NCBI GenBank assembly: GCA_051881695.1
Contig: JBJEQJ010000024.1
Location: 1 to 64,000, forward strand
DNA from: CAYJFG01 sp051881695
GTDB taxonomy: Bacteria; Bacillota; Clostridia; Oscillospirales; Acutalibacteraceae
Reading direction: 5' to 3'
Length of the DNA: 64,000 nucleotides
The notes under the pieces are model-generated. The model made no database searches. It was given only the letters and a program-made list of their open reading frames with translations, and had not been told where the DNA came from. How positions within the stretch are numbered: the first letter of the stretch is position 1; every line of letters begins with the position of its first letter. The position numbers were made by a program, and so were the translations under genes. Shown piece after piece: positions 1 to 8,855 of the stretch.

Positions 1-97
1 CGCCTGCGGTAATTGTTCCGCCGAGAACTGTAAGCATTCCGAGTACCATCAGTACAGAAAGTACAACCGACAAAAACTTGTGTTGTGGTTTTACCAT
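1..97 (-). CDS. Secreted protein, N-terminal fragment (cut by window edge)
   Basis: Only about the first 32 codons are inside the window; the gene continues past position 1. The ATG at 97 is preceded by AGGAGG at 105-110 with about 7 nt spacing. A second ATG at 102-104 is in another frame and touches the Shine-Dalgarno sequence, so it is unlikely. The peptide begins MVKPQHK and is followed by a hydrophobic stretch rich in L, V and G, typical of a Sec signal peptide. The mature part is not visible, so no function can be given. Confidence 0.7.
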   Translation of the reverse strand, partial: MVKPQHKFLSVVLSVLMVLGMLTVLGGTITAG

Positions 98-298
98 TAT
101 TCATCCTCCTGATAAAAAATTGTATTTTAGCCTACTTCGGCTATTGTCTCAATTATAAATTACAGGTCGTTTTTTATAATGCGAAAACAGAAAAATAGCC
201 TATCCTATATTACAAATTTTAGAAAAAATTTTAGTTTAAGTTGGCTAATTTTTAATAACAATTTTATTTTAAAGGATATAAAATTCGTAAAATACAAT

Positions 299-1564
299 TT
301 ATTTTTCTTTTATTTTGCTCCAATACGCTTTAAACGCCTGTTCATTCTTGTTATCTCCAAATTCGTAATAAACGGCATCTTTAATTTCATCGGGCAGATA
401 CTGCTGTTTAACATAGTGGTTTTCATAATCGTGAGGATACTCATAAAACTGTCCCTTGTTCCGATTGTCCTCGCCGTCAAAATGCATATTTTGCAGGTGC
501 CTTGGTATAGGCCCTGTTTTTCCTTGCTTTATATCATTCATCGCCATATTTATTCCGATATAAGCCGAGTTGCTTTTAGGTGCGTTACATACCATTACAA
601 CTGCATCTGCAAGAGGAATCTGTGCTTCCGGCAATCCTACCTGAAGCGCTATGTCAACGCAGGACTTTACAATAGGGATTATTTGCGGATATGCAAGACC
701 TACATCCTCACAGGCGCACACTAAAAGCCTGCGGCACGCAGACGGTAAATCTCCTGCCGAGAGCAGCCTTGCAAGATAATGAAGCGCAGCGTTTTGGTCG
801 GAGCCTCTCATAGATTTTTGATATGCCGATACAATATCATAATGCTCATCTCCGTTTTTATCGTAGCGCATAGCGCTTTTTTGCGTTAGCTCTTTAGCTG
901 CTTCAAGCGTTATTGTCCTGACACCGTCCTTTGGTATTGTTGCCGAAACAGACAGCTCAACTGCATTCATCGCCTTTCTCACATCTCCGCCGCAGGCAGA
1001 GGAAATATACATAACCGTTTCATCATCAACATCTATCTGCTCTGAAAGCTGTTCCGATAAAACATCATAGGCTCTCCACACAGCCTTTGCTACCTCTTCC
1101 TTTGGAACGGACTTAAACTCAAAAACAGTACAACGGCTTAAAATAGCGTTATACACATAAAAATACGGATTTTCAGTTGTAGAGGCAATAAGTGTGATGC
1201 TTCCGTTTTCCAAAAATTCTAAAAGCGTTTGCTGTTGCTTTTTGTTAAAATACTGTATTTCGTCCAGATACAGCAGTATTCCGTTCATTCCGCCGAAAGT
1301 ATCCAGCTGAGCTACAAGCTCCTTTATATCCGCCGTAGAAGCTGTTGTTCCGTTGAGCTTTCTCAGCGTTCTGTTAGTTCTGTTTGCTATTATAGAGGCG
1401 AGCGTGCTTTTGCCTACTCCTGACGGGCCGTAGAAAATCATATTCGGTATCTCCCCCGAATAAATTATGTTCCTTAAAGCCTTTCCCTTCCCTAAAAGAT
1501 GCTTTTGTCCTACAATATCGTCAATAGTCTGTGGTCTTAATCTTTGTGCAAGCGGTGCGTTCAT
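299..1564 (-). CDS. rarA: Replication-associated recombination protein A (RarA/MgsA AAA+ ATPase)
   Basis: Clamp-loader-like AAA+ ATPase that acts at stalled replication forks in the cytoplasm. The 421-residue product has the RarA entry motif MNAPLAQRLRPQTIDDIVGQ, a Walker A loop GPSGVGKST near residue 46, the Walker B segment LYLDEI, a sensor motif STTENP, and the long C-terminal region with DIKQGKTGPIPRHL seen across the family. The open frame extends 21 codons further upstream, but the ATG at 1564 follows CGGAGG and matches the family start. It has its own promoter just upstream and is not in an operon with ftsZ. Confidence 0.95.
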   Translation of the reverse strand: MNAPLAQRLRPQTIDDIVGQKHLLGKGKALRNIIYSGEIPNMIFYGPSGVGKSTLASIIANRTNRTLRKLNGTTASTADIKELVAQLDTFGGMNGILLYLDEIQYFNKKQQQTLLEFLENGSITLIASTTENPYFYVYNAILSRCTVFEFKSVPKEEVAKAVWRAYDVLSEQLSEQIDVDDETVMYISSACGGDVRKAMNAVELSVSATIPKDGVRTITLEAAKELTQKSAMRYDKNGDEHYDIVSAYQKSMRGSDQNAALHYLARLLSAGDLPSACRRLLVCACEDVGLAYPQIIPIVKSCVDIALQVGLPEAQIPLADAVVMVCNAPKSNSAYIGINMAMNDIKQGKTGPIPRHLQNMHFDGEDNRNKGQFYEYPHDYENHYVKQQYLPDEIKDAVYYEFGDNKNEQAFKAYWSKIKEK

Positions 1565-1598
1565 AATATCCTCCGGAAAATTTCGGTAATTTACTTTT

Positions 1599-1627
1599 AT
1601 TATGCTTTTATTAAACCTTATTGTCAA
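1599..1627 (-). promoter_or_regulatory. Promoter of rarA
   Basis: On the minus strand TTGACA (1622-1627) and CATAAT (1599-1604) are separated by exactly 17 bp, about 35 bp upstream of the rarA start. The MITE at 1634-1813 ends only 6 bp upstream of the -35 box. Confidence 0.7.
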
Positions 1628-1633
1628 GAAAAT

Positions 1634-1813
1634 TTAAGGAAACACTGATTAAAATGTTTGTGCATATTGCGCCGTCAGATTTTTTGTTTGATTGCACAAA
1701 TAAACCGCAGTAATGGTGGCGAATTACGAGGATTTTTTGGGTAAACCGGCGGAAAATATGCAAGCAAGATGTGCAAGCAGCTTTTCGGCGAGATTTATTC
1801 AGTGTTTCCTTAA
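1634..1813. mobile_element. MITE-like element, 180 bp, copy 1
   Basis: The ends are a 20-bp inverted repeat (TTAAGGAAACACTGATTAAA at the left; the right end differs at one position). The element has no coding potential. Internal blocks GTGCATATTGCGCCGTCAG and GCTTTTCGGCG recur in a second, shorter element at 53713-53837. Terminal inverted repeats, short length and dispersed copies are the signs of a non-autonomous transposable element. No transposase is in the window, so the parent family is unknown. Confidence 0.7.
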
Positions 1814-1836
1814 GTTCCGGCTTTGATACAGCGCAA

Positions 1837-1869
1837 AACAGGCGGCAGCCGTTTCAGCTGTCGCCTGTT
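1837..1869 (-). terminator. Hairpin downstream of ftsZ
   Basis: AACAGGCG and CAGC arms pair with GCTG and CGCCTGTT around a 6-nt loop, ending in TTTT then GCGC. It lies 16 bp after the ftsZ stop. The T tract is short, so termination may be partial, but the stem is strong. Confidence 0.6.
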
Positions 1870-1885
1870 AATTTTGATTTAAAAA

Positions 1886-3049
1886 TTATTTACGGTTGAA
1901 AATTGACATAATGTCGTAGTATGTGTCGTCGTCATCTGCTACGTCTGCCGGCTTTGTCTTTCTTGCAGCCACATCCTTTGCTGCTGCCGCAGAAGCTGCC
2001 TGATTTCTCAGCATTTCTGCTCTTGTAGCTGTAAGCGGAGTTCTGCCTGCCTTTACAGCGTTTGCCTCTTCTCTCTTTTTGTCGCCGTCAAAGGTAATAA
2101 ATCCTGTTGCAATAACAGTAACGCTCATCTCGTCCTCTAAATTCTCATCAAGAACAGCACCCCAAATGATATTTGCATCCGGGTCAGCCTGTTCTGTAAT
2201 CATAGTTGACGCTGCGTCAATTTCATCAAGGCCGATATCCGGAGAAGCTGTGATGTTTACAATTACACCCTTAGCGCCGTCGATAGTGGTTTCAAGCAAC
2301 GGACTTGAGATAGCCATCCTTGCAGCTTCCTCTGCTTTGTCCTTGCCCTGTGCGTAGCCAATACCCATATGAGCATAGCCCGCATCCTTCATAATAGCTG
2401 TAACATCGGCAAAGTCGAGGTTTACAAGACCGGGAATTAAGATGAGGTCAGAAATACTCTGAACGCCCTGTCTTAAAACATCGTCAGCCAAATCAAATGC
2501 ATTTTTGAGTGTAATGCGTGTTTCTGTTGCATATTTTAATCTTTCGTTAGGTACAACGATAAGAGAGTCAACGTGTTCTCTTAAAGCGGCAATACCTGCC
2601 TCTGCCTGTATCATACGCTTTTTACCTTCAAAAGCAAACGGCTTTGTAACAATGGCAACTGTTAATATACCCATATCTTTTGCAATTTCAGCTACAACAG
2701 GAGCAGCGCCTGTACCTGTTCCGCCGCCCATACCGGCTGTGATGAACACCATATCTGTTCCCTGTAAAATTGCAGAGATTTCTTCTCTGTTTTCTTCGGC
2801 TGCTTCTCTTCCTACCTCAGGTCTGGAGCCTGCGCCCTTACCGTGTGTAACCTTTTCGCCGATTTGAATTTTCTGTGTAGCGTTTGAGAACTGTAAAACG
2901 TGGTCGTCTGTATTTATTGCTATAAACTCAACACAGCGCACACCCATCTTTACCATTCGGTTTACAGCGTTTCCGCCGCCGCCGCCAACACCTATTACTT
3001 TAATTACGGGAATATTGTTACTGTACTCTTTCTCTAATTCAAATGCCAT
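1886..3049 (-). CDS. ftsZ: Cell division protein FtsZ
   Basis: Tubulin-like GTPase that forms the cytokinetic ring. The 387 residues are a normal length. The N-terminal IGVGGGGGNAVNRM, the tubulin signature GMGGGTGTGAAPV, and the T7-region residues NLDFADV are all present. A variable linker follows the core (after about residue 320), and the protein ends in the conserved tail DDDTYYDIMSIFNRK that binds partner proteins. The start follows AGGAGG with good spacing. It is the last gene of the dcw cluster here and probably has its own promoter in the 300-bp gap upstream. Confidence 0.98.
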   Translation of the reverse strand: MAFELEKEYSNNIPVIKVIGVGGGGGNAVNRMVKMGVRCVEFIAINTDDHVLQFSNATQKIQIGEKVTHGKGAGSRPEVGREAAEENREEISAILQGTDMVFITAGMGGGTGTGAAPVVAEIAKDMGILTVAIVTKPFAFEGKKRMIQAEAGIAALREHVDSLIVVPNERLKYATETRITLKNAFDLADDVLRQGVQSISDLILIPGLVNLDFADVTAIMKDAGYAHMGIGYAQGKDKAEEAARMAISSPLLETTIDGAKGVIVNITASPDIGLDEIDAASTMITEQADPDANIIWGAVLDENLEDEMSVTVIATGFITFDGDKKREEANAVKAGRTPLTATRAEMLRNQAASAAAAKDVAARKTKPADVADDDDTYYDIMSIFNRK

Positions 3050-3353
3050 TATACTTCCTCCTAGTTTAAGCCGCTTACGGGCTTTTCTTTAGTCATTTGA
3101 CAATAATTTTCTAAAATCAAATTCACGCTGAATTTGTACATAATGCGTTTTATTATATGCCTACTTAATAATTTAACACAACAAAGAAAAAATTTCAATA
3201 TTTTTGCAAAAGATTTTTATTAAATTCAATATAAATATGCTTTTTCAGCTTACTTTTGTCAAGTTTTTTCGCCTTTTTACATTTTTCAGATAATTTTTTA
3301 TGCAAAGAACTGTTATTCTCTCCTTGAAAGGCACGCAGGCAGATGTTTAATTA
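3050..3353. other. 304-bp AT-rich spacer between ftsQ and ftsZ
   Basis: I see no gene. It holds a candidate ftsZ promoter (3234-3262) and long A/T tracts, leaving an ftsZ leader of roughly 180 nt. Separate transcription of ftsZ at the end of the dcw cluster is common. Confidence 0.6.
3234..3262 (-). promoter_or_regulatory. Candidate promoter of ftsZ
   Basis: TTGACA (3257-3262) and CATATT (3234-3239) on the minus strand, 17 bp apart, inside the AT-rich spacer. The -35 is perfect; the -10 is only moderate. Confidence 0.5.
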
Positions 3354-4931
3354 CTAATAATCGTACGAAGCATCATAGCCGCTGTCGTAGCTGTCATAGC
3401 TGTCATCGTATCCTGTATCATAACCTGTGTCATAGTCTGTGTCATAGTCTGTGTCATAGTCTGTGTCATAGTCTGTGTCATAGTCCGTATCATATCCTGT
3501 ATCTGCGCCGCTGTCCCAAGTATAGTCAGACGAAATTTCAGGCTCGGTAGCCGCCTGCGTTTCCGGCTCTGTCGGCGGCTCGGTAGGATATACGGAGCTG
3601 TCCGGGTTAAAGTATGACGCCTTAATACCTTCGTTGCAGGCTGAAACATCTAAAACGCCTACGTCTGCCTGATTCAGCTTTTGAGTTATTATATCTCTTG
3701 CTGTTAAAATTTTATAGTCAATATCTGTAGGCATACCCAGCTCAATTTTTATTCTGTTGGAATAATTCAGCTTTATATCGGTTGAATGAGTAATATCAAT
3801 CTCAACAATACCCTTGAATTCATATTTCTGCAAAGCGGCTGAAATATCGTTAAGTACGCTTAAATCATTTTTACCCTTGAACTGAGCAACCTCACCTGCA
3901 TCAAACTTTGTCAGCTCGCAGCCTTTTACAACAGCTGCTTCGTATGTATTTTTATCTGTAATTTCAAGCACCTTGCCAAGCGCACTTATTACAACATATT
4001 GCTTGCCTTTTTCTACAACATAGGCAGGCTCGGCGTCTGTTATATTAATCTCCAGAGTATTCGGAATTTTAATCTTAATATCTGCCGTTTGAACAAACGG
4101 AAGCTCTTTTTCAATTTTTTCCGCTGCCGATTTTTTATCGCTTACAAACAGATTTTCTCCGTACATAAGCCCGCTTGTTTCTATTATCTGAGCCTCTTTA
4201 TAATGCACGGAACCTGAAACCTCAATATTCTCTGTTTTAAACAATACGGTAAGCGACAGTATAATTCCCGTTATCAGTACGACAACAATAATAGCGGAGC
4301 ATATACCTATATTAATAAGCTTTCTTGTTTTTCTTGAAACAGGCTCCTTAACAGGCTCCTCAGGCTTTTTTGTTTTTTGCCTTCTGGCAATTCTTTTTTC
4401 TTTTTCTTTTTGCTTTTGTGCAACCTCGTCAACATAAAAACCCTTTGAATAGTCGTTCTTATCCATTATAGAATCCTTGTCCGACTTCGGTTTATTATAG
4501 CTTGTCGCACTGCTTTGATTATGCCGGCTTCGGTATTTTACGTTTGAATTATTGTTATAATTGCTTCTGCCTGTGCTGTTTTTTTCAGAGCTTTTATTTT
4601 TTCGGCTTTCGCTGTTGTAAGCACCGTTATAATTTTTGTGGTAGCTTTCAGGCGGTCTGCTTCGTTTGTAATTTTCTGAGCCGGTTTGCCTTGTGCCGTC
4701 GGAGTTTTTCACATTATTTTTCTTATTGTAGCTTTGTCGGTTTCCATTATTGCTATGCTGATTTCTATTGTAGCCGGCAGTATTTTTGCCGTTTTTATCA
4801 TATGTATTACGTCGGCTTTTCGGTGTATTGTATGAGTTACCCACAGGTCTTCCGCTGTTTGCGGAGGACCTGTGATTTTTTGTATTTTTATTTTCTGAGT
4901 TTTGGTTTCCTTTTGGTCTATTGTTTTCCAT
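3354..4931 (-). CDS. ftsQ: Cell division protein FtsQ/DivIB with disordered N-terminus and Asp/Tyr repeat tail
   Basis: Bitopic divisome protein that links FtsL/FtsW/PBP assembly. From the ATG at 4931 (AAAGGATG upstream) the protein has about 200 hydrophilic residues rich in Asn, Ser, Arg and Tyr. One membrane segment follows (around residues 205-230, IGICSAIIVVVLITGI). Then comes a POTRA domain beginning KTENIEVSGSVHY, and a beta domain. The C-terminus is a Thr/Glu/Pro spacer followed by a repeated YDTD-type tail of about 50 residues. The cytoplasmic part is much longer than in most homologues. Its position between murA and ftsZ supports the assignment. Confidence 0.85.
   Translation of the reverse strand: MENNRPKGNQNSENKNTKNHRSSANSGRPVGNSYNTPKSRRNTYDKNGKNTAGYNRNQHSNNGNRQSYNKKNNVKNSDGTRQTGSENYKRSRPPESYHKNYNGAYNSESRKNKSSEKNSTGRSNYNNNSNVKYRSRHNQSSATSYNKPKSDKDSIMDKNDYSKGFYVDEVAQKQKEKEKRIARRQKTKKPEEPVKEPVSRKTRKLINIGICSAIIVVVLITGIILSLTVLFKTENIEVSGSVHYKEAQIIETSGLMYGENLFVSDKKSAAEKIEKELPFVQTADIKIKIPNTLEINITDAEPAYVVEKGKQYVVISALGKVLEITDKNTYEAAVVKGCELTKFDAGEVAQFKGKNDLSVLNDISAALQKYEFKGIVEIDITHSTDIKLNYSNRIKIELGMPTDIDYKILTARDIITQKLNQADVGVLDVSACNEGIKASYFNPDSSVYPTEPPTEPETQAATEPEISSDYTWDSGADTGYDTDYDTDYDTDYDTDYDTDYDTGYDTGYDDSYDSYDSGYDASYDY
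3420..3490. repeat. 12-bp tandem repeat coding for the FtsQ tail
   Basis: The block GTCTGTGTCATA repeats about five times almost exactly, with degenerate units on both sides (about 3408-3505). On the minus strand it encodes alternating TDYD units in the FtsQ C-terminus. The repeat length is a multiple of three, so gains or losses of units keep the frame. Confidence 0.85.
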
Positions 4932-5008
4932 ATATATACATCCTTTTTGCGGATTTATTTTTGACTTCAATGAATGTTCTTATATCATATCTATATAGAA
5001 TCATTATA

Positions 5009-6262
5009 CTACAATTTCTTAATTAATGCACCTGCCGATGACAAATTAAGCTCTAAATCCTCATAGCCTCTTTCAATATACTTTATGCCGCCTATCTCCG
5101 TTGTTCCCTGTGCAGCAAGCGCCGCTACAGTAAGCGCCGCCCCGCCACGTAAATCCAGCGCTTCCACTCTTGCACCGTAGAGCCTTTTTACTCCCTCAAC
5201 AACTGCAACCTTACCCTCAACCTTTATGTTTGCTCCTAATCGAAGAAGCTCTCCGACATGCTTATATCTGCTTTCAAATATATTTTCCGCAAACATACTT
5301 GTTCCGTTGGCAATGCAGGTCATCGCCATTACCGGAGGCTGTGCGTCTGTAGGAAAGCCCGGATACGGCATTGTTCGTATATATTTCACCGGGTTAAGAC
5401 GATCGGGAGCTTTTAAAAAAAGTGAATTTCCGTTAATAATAACGGAACATCCAACCTCTTCCATAACAGGTATTAAAGCGCTTAAATGCGCAGGAATTAT
5501 ATTTTTAAGCTCTACACTTCCGCGTGTTACAGCGGCAGCCGCCATATAGGTTGCCGCTACAATTCTATCGGGTATAATACTGTGCTGACATCCGCACAGC
5601 TTTTCGACTCCGTCTATATATATTGTTCCCTCGCCTGCACCGCTTATTTTAGCTCCGCAGGCATTTAAAAAGTCTGCAAGGTCGCATATCTCCGGTTCTC
5701 GTGCAGCGTTTGAAATCACTGTTGTTCCCTTTGCCATGGCGGCGCAAAGCATTAAATTCTCTGTTGCGCCCACGCTGGGAAACGAAAGTGCAATTCTTAT
5801 ACCCTCAATACCATTTGGAACATCGCAGTCGAGCACTCCGTAATGTTCGGAAATTTCCACTCCAAGCAGTCTTAAGGATTTCAAATGCAAATCAATCGGT
5901 CTTGGTCCAAGCTCACAGCCTCCCGGCAGAGAAAGCTTTGCCATACCCATTCTTGAAACGATAGCGCCCAAAAAAACTATTGAGGAGCGCATCTCCCTCA
6001 TAAGCTCATCGGGAATGTCACACCTGCAAATATCTTTTGTATTTACCGTTAAGGTTGTGCCGTCCCTTATAACCTCCGCACCGAGATACCTGAGTATTTT
6101 AATAGAAGTATTTACGTCAGACAAATTCGGGCAATTATGTAAAACGCAAATATCACGGCATAAAATTGTTGCCGCCAATATAGGCAGAGAGCTGTTTTTT
6201 GCACCCTGTACAGCTATGCTTCCGCACAACCGGTTAGAGCCTTCCACAACAAATTTAGACAC
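5009..6262 (-). CDS. murA: UDP-N-acetylglucosamine 1-carboxyvinyltransferase (MurA)
   Basis: First committed step of peptidoglycan synthesis: transfers enolpyruvate from PEP to UDP-GlcNAc in the cytoplasm. The product shows the start KFVVEGSNRLCGSIAVQGAK, with the substrate-binding KN pair (GAKNSSLPI), and the loop GGCELGPRPIDLHL with the catalytic, fosfomycin-reactive cysteine. The C-terminal part has the GG..LTVAALAAQG segment. The frame opens at a GTG at 6271, but GGGAAGGG lies directly against it; the GTG at 6262 has 8-nt spacing and is the likelier start. A second murA elsewhere is possible and cannot be judged here. Confidence 0.93.
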   Translation of the reverse strand: MSKFVVEGSNRLCGSIAVQGAKNSSLPILAATILCRDICVLHNCPNLSDVNTSIKILRYLGAEVIRDGTTLTVNTKDICRCDIPDELMREMRSSIVFLGAIVSRMGMAKLSLPGGCELGPRPIDLHLKSLRLLGVEISEHYGVLDCDVPNGIEGIRIALSFPSVGATENLMLCAAMAKGTTVISNAAREPEICDLADFLNACGAKISGAGEGTIYIDGVEKLCGCQHSIIPDRIVAATYMAAAAVTRGSVELKNIIPAHLSALIPVMEEVGCSVIINGNSLFLKAPDRLNPVKYIRTMPYPGFPTDAQPPVMAMTCIANGTSMFAENIFESRYKHVGELLRLGANIKVEGKVAVVEGVKRLYGARVEALDLRGGAALTVAALAAQGTTEIGGIKYIERGYEDLELNLSSAGALIKKL

Positions 6263-6361
6263 AAGCAACACCCTTCCCGCTTAACATATTAAAAACTGTT
6301 TCTGTGTTATTTTATGCGGTATATGAAAACTGTGTTACTTTGCACTCTGAGCGTTTAGCGG

Positions 6362-7489
6362 TTAATTTGCAACGCCTGTAAGCACCATCTTTATCACTGA
6401 GAAAATCCTCTCGTTTGCATCGCTGATTGCAAGCTTTTTTGCATTTTCGCTGTAACGTGCAAGGGTTTCACTGTCGCCTGCCATTTTATCGGCAGTCTTA
6501 GTAATTATATCGTCGGTTAAGTCCTTTTCTTCAATAACAACAGCCGCATCTGCGTTTGCCATTGCCATTGCGTTATGGTACTGATGGTTTTCTGCAACAT
6601 TGGGCGACGGTATTAATATTGCCGGCTTGCCCTGTGCCTGAAGCTCGGAAAGCGTTATTGCTCCCGCACGGCAAATAACCAAATCTGCCGCCGCCATACA
6701 GGTCGGCATATTGTTAATGTATTCTCTTATATCTAAATTTTTACAGTCCTCAGGCTCTATCCCCTTTTCACGCAGTAAATCAGGGAACCATTTGCCATAC
6801 TGTCCGTAGGCGTGAATAATCTGATATTTCTTATCCTTGCCGCTTCTTGCAATAAGGTCAGCAACACCCTCGTTTATTTTTCTGGCGCCTAAGCTTCCGC
6901 CAAAGGAAAGAATTACCGGTCTGTCATCAAGCTCCAGCTTTTTTCTTGAGCTTTCCTTATCGGCAGTTAAAATCTCTCCTCTTACAGGGTTTCCCGTTGT
7001 AACACACTTTACGTTTTTGTCAAGATGTGCCTTTGCCGCCGGCATAGCAAGCATTACTCTTTTTGCGTACTTTGAGAGCATTTTTGTAGTTACTCCCGGA
7101 AATGCGTTTTGCTCGTGTATAACTGTGGGAATACCCATTTTTGCAGCCGTTCTTATAACAGGACCGCTTACATATCCGCCTGTGCCCATACAAATATCGG
7201 GTTTGAATTCTTTTATTATTTTTTTCGACTCTGCGCTTGCTGTTATTGCACGCTTTGCAGTAATTATATTGTCCTTTATTGCCGACGGAGAAAAACTCCT
7301 TTTAAAGCCGGAAATTGAAATGCTTTTAAATTTAAAGCCTGCCTGCGGCACAAGACGCTCTTCCATGCCGCCCTTTGCACCTATATACAGTATTTCTGCA
7401 TCCGGCATTTTCTCTCTTATGAAGCCTGCAACTGCAAGCGCCGGGTTAATATGGCCTGCTGTTCCGCCTCCGGCAAAAATAATCCTCAT
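6362..7489 (-). CDS. murG: Lipid II synthase MurG (UDP-GlcNAc transferase)
   Basis: Membrane-associated GT-B glycosyltransferase that adds GlcNAc to lipid I. The N-terminal loop AGGGTAGHINPALAVA, the second glycine-rich loop GGSLGARKIN, and the C-terminal CRAGAITLSELQAQGKPAILIPSP motif region are all clear. I chose the ATG at 7489 (GAGGG 8 nt upstream) rather than the GTG three codons earlier. It is 22 bp from ftsW and on the same strand, as in other Clostridia. Confidence 0.96.
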   Translation of the reverse strand: MRIIFAGGGTAGHINPALAVAGFIREKMPDAEILYIGAKGGMEERLVPQAGFKFKSISISGFKRSFSPSAIKDNIITAKRAITASAESKKIIKEFKPDICMGTGGYVSGPVIRTAAKMGIPTVIHEQNAFPGVTTKMLSKYAKRVMLAMPAAKAHLDKNVKCVTTGNPVRGEILTADKESSRKKLELDDRPVILSFGGSLGARKINEGVADLIARSGKDKKYQIIHAYGQYGKWFPDLLREKGIEPEDCKNLDIREYINNMPTCMAAADLVICRAGAITLSELQAQGKPAILIPSPNVAENHQYHNAMAMANADAAVVIEEKDLTDDIITKTADKMAGDSETLARYSENAKKLAISDANERIFSVIKMVLTGVAN

Positions 7490-7511
7490 TGCCTGCACCC
7501 TCTTTTTTAAA

Positions 7512-8798
7512 TTAAGCTTTATTAATATTGGAAGTTCTTGAAATAGAAAGTATTACGCCCATCTGCATTAAAAGCATTACAAGCGAGCTGCCGCCATAGC
7601 TGAAAAACGGCAGACTGATACCGGTATTCGGAAGCCAGTCTGTAATAACCAGTATATTAAGTACAACCTGAAGTCCTACCTGCGCTGTTAAGCCAACGCC
7701 GAGAAGCGTTCCGAATTTATCCTTTGCACGCATTGATATTGTTATACCTCTCCAAACAAGGAGTCCGAAAATTGCAAGAATTATAAATGCACCGACAAGA
7801 CCAAGCTCTTCGCAAACTATGGCGAAAATAAAGTCGTTCTGCGGTTCGGGCAAATAAAGATACTTCTGCCTTGACTGTCCCAGTCCAAGTCCCCAAAGTC
7901 CTCCTGAGCCTATTGCGTACATTGAATTTCTGGTCTGCCAGGTTGTGTTCCACATATCGGCGTCCGTATATATAAGCGCCTGGCCCCAGCCCTCCATTCT
8001 CGTCATAGCATATGACAAAATGCCGGTTACATAGGCTATAGCAAACAAAACGCCTAATGCTACCCCCGCTATAACAAAATACTTGGTTTTCACTCCCGAA
8101 ATAAACATCATAACTGCTATAAGCAATGTAACAATTACAATAGCTGAATAGTGAGGTTCCAATATCAGCAAGCCGGCAGACACAGCCCACAGTATCAGCG
8201 CCGGAGCAACACCGTATTTAAAGGTTTCCATTCTGTTAAAATAAACCGAGCCCCAATGCGCCATAAAGAGTATGACTGCAAATTTTAATATTTCTGACGC
8301 CTGAATGGTAAACAGCCCGAAGCCTATCCATCTATGTATATCATTTTTTGCCGGAAGAAAAAGCACAAGCACCATCAAAAACATTGAAATGCCCATAATT
8401 ATTACCGACAGCTTGTGAAAATAATGATAATCAAAAAAAGATATTCCGAGCATTGCGGCAACTCCGAGCAAGGCAAAGATGCCTTGTCTTTTTAAATACA
8501 GGTAGCTGTCGCCGTTTTCGTAATAAGCTACTGCGTAGCTTGCAGAGAACATCATTACCATTCCGATGACAAGCAAAACAAGCACCAGCACCAGAAAAGG
8601 CATATCAAGTCCGGCGCGCACAGAGAAAAGCTTAATACGCTTTTTTATTCCCCTGTGCTTACTGCCGGTTTGCATCTCCTGCCTTATTTCACGCTCCTGT
8701 GCGGCATAGCGTTCTCTTCTCTCTCTTATTCTTCTGCTGTCGCTTTGAGCGTTTCTTCTTCTTTCTCCCTCATATTTTAAAGGATAGCTTATATCCAT
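7512..8798 (-). CDS. ftsW: Septal peptidoglycan polymerase FtsW (SEDS family)
   Basis: SEDS glycosyltransferase that polymerises lipid II together with its partner PBP. About 65 basic, charged residues precede ten or so membrane segments starting at DMPFLVLVLVLLVIGMVMMF. The family signatures GFGLFTIQASEILKFA, EPHYSAIVIV and the C-terminal LPFFSYGGSSLVMLLMQMG are present. GGAG lies about 14 nt before the ATG, a long spacing also seen at a few other genes in this window. It sits between mraY and murG, which favours FtsW over SpoVE or RodA. Confidence 0.93.
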   Translation of the reverse strand: MDISYPLKYEGERRRNAQSDSRRIRERRERYAAQEREIRQEMQTGSKHRGIKKRIKLFSVRAGLDMPFLVLVLVLLVIGMVMMFSASYAVAYYENGDSYLYLKRQGIFALLGVAAMLGISFFDYHYFHKLSVIIMGISMFLMVLVLFLPAKNDIHRWIGFGLFTIQASEILKFAVILFMAHWGSVYFNRMETFKYGVAPALILWAVSAGLLILEPHYSAIVIVTLLIAVMMFISGVKTKYFVIAGVALGVLFAIAYVTGILSYAMTRMEGWGQALIYTDADMWNTTWQTRNSMYAIGSGGLWGLGLGQSRQKYLYLPEPQNDFIFAIVCEELGLVGAFIILAIFGLLVWRGITISMRAKDKFGTLLGVGLTAQVGLQVVLNILVITDWLPNTGISLPFFSYGGSSLVMLLMQMGVILSISRTSNINKA

Positions 8799-8855
8799 TT
8801 TTACTACATTAACTCCTTTCGGAAACCGTCTGAATTCTCTTCAGGACGAAATAAT

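Noticed and set aside
3347..3649. Minus-strand frame coding for repeated MTQT units
   Set aside because: It is the alternate frame of the 12-bp repeat inside ftsQ; low complexity and fully inside a real gene.
4502..5026. Cys/Phe-rich plus-strand frame over the ftsQ N-terminus
   Set aside because: A by-product of the Asn/Ser/Arg codon bias of the disordered FtsQ region read antisense.
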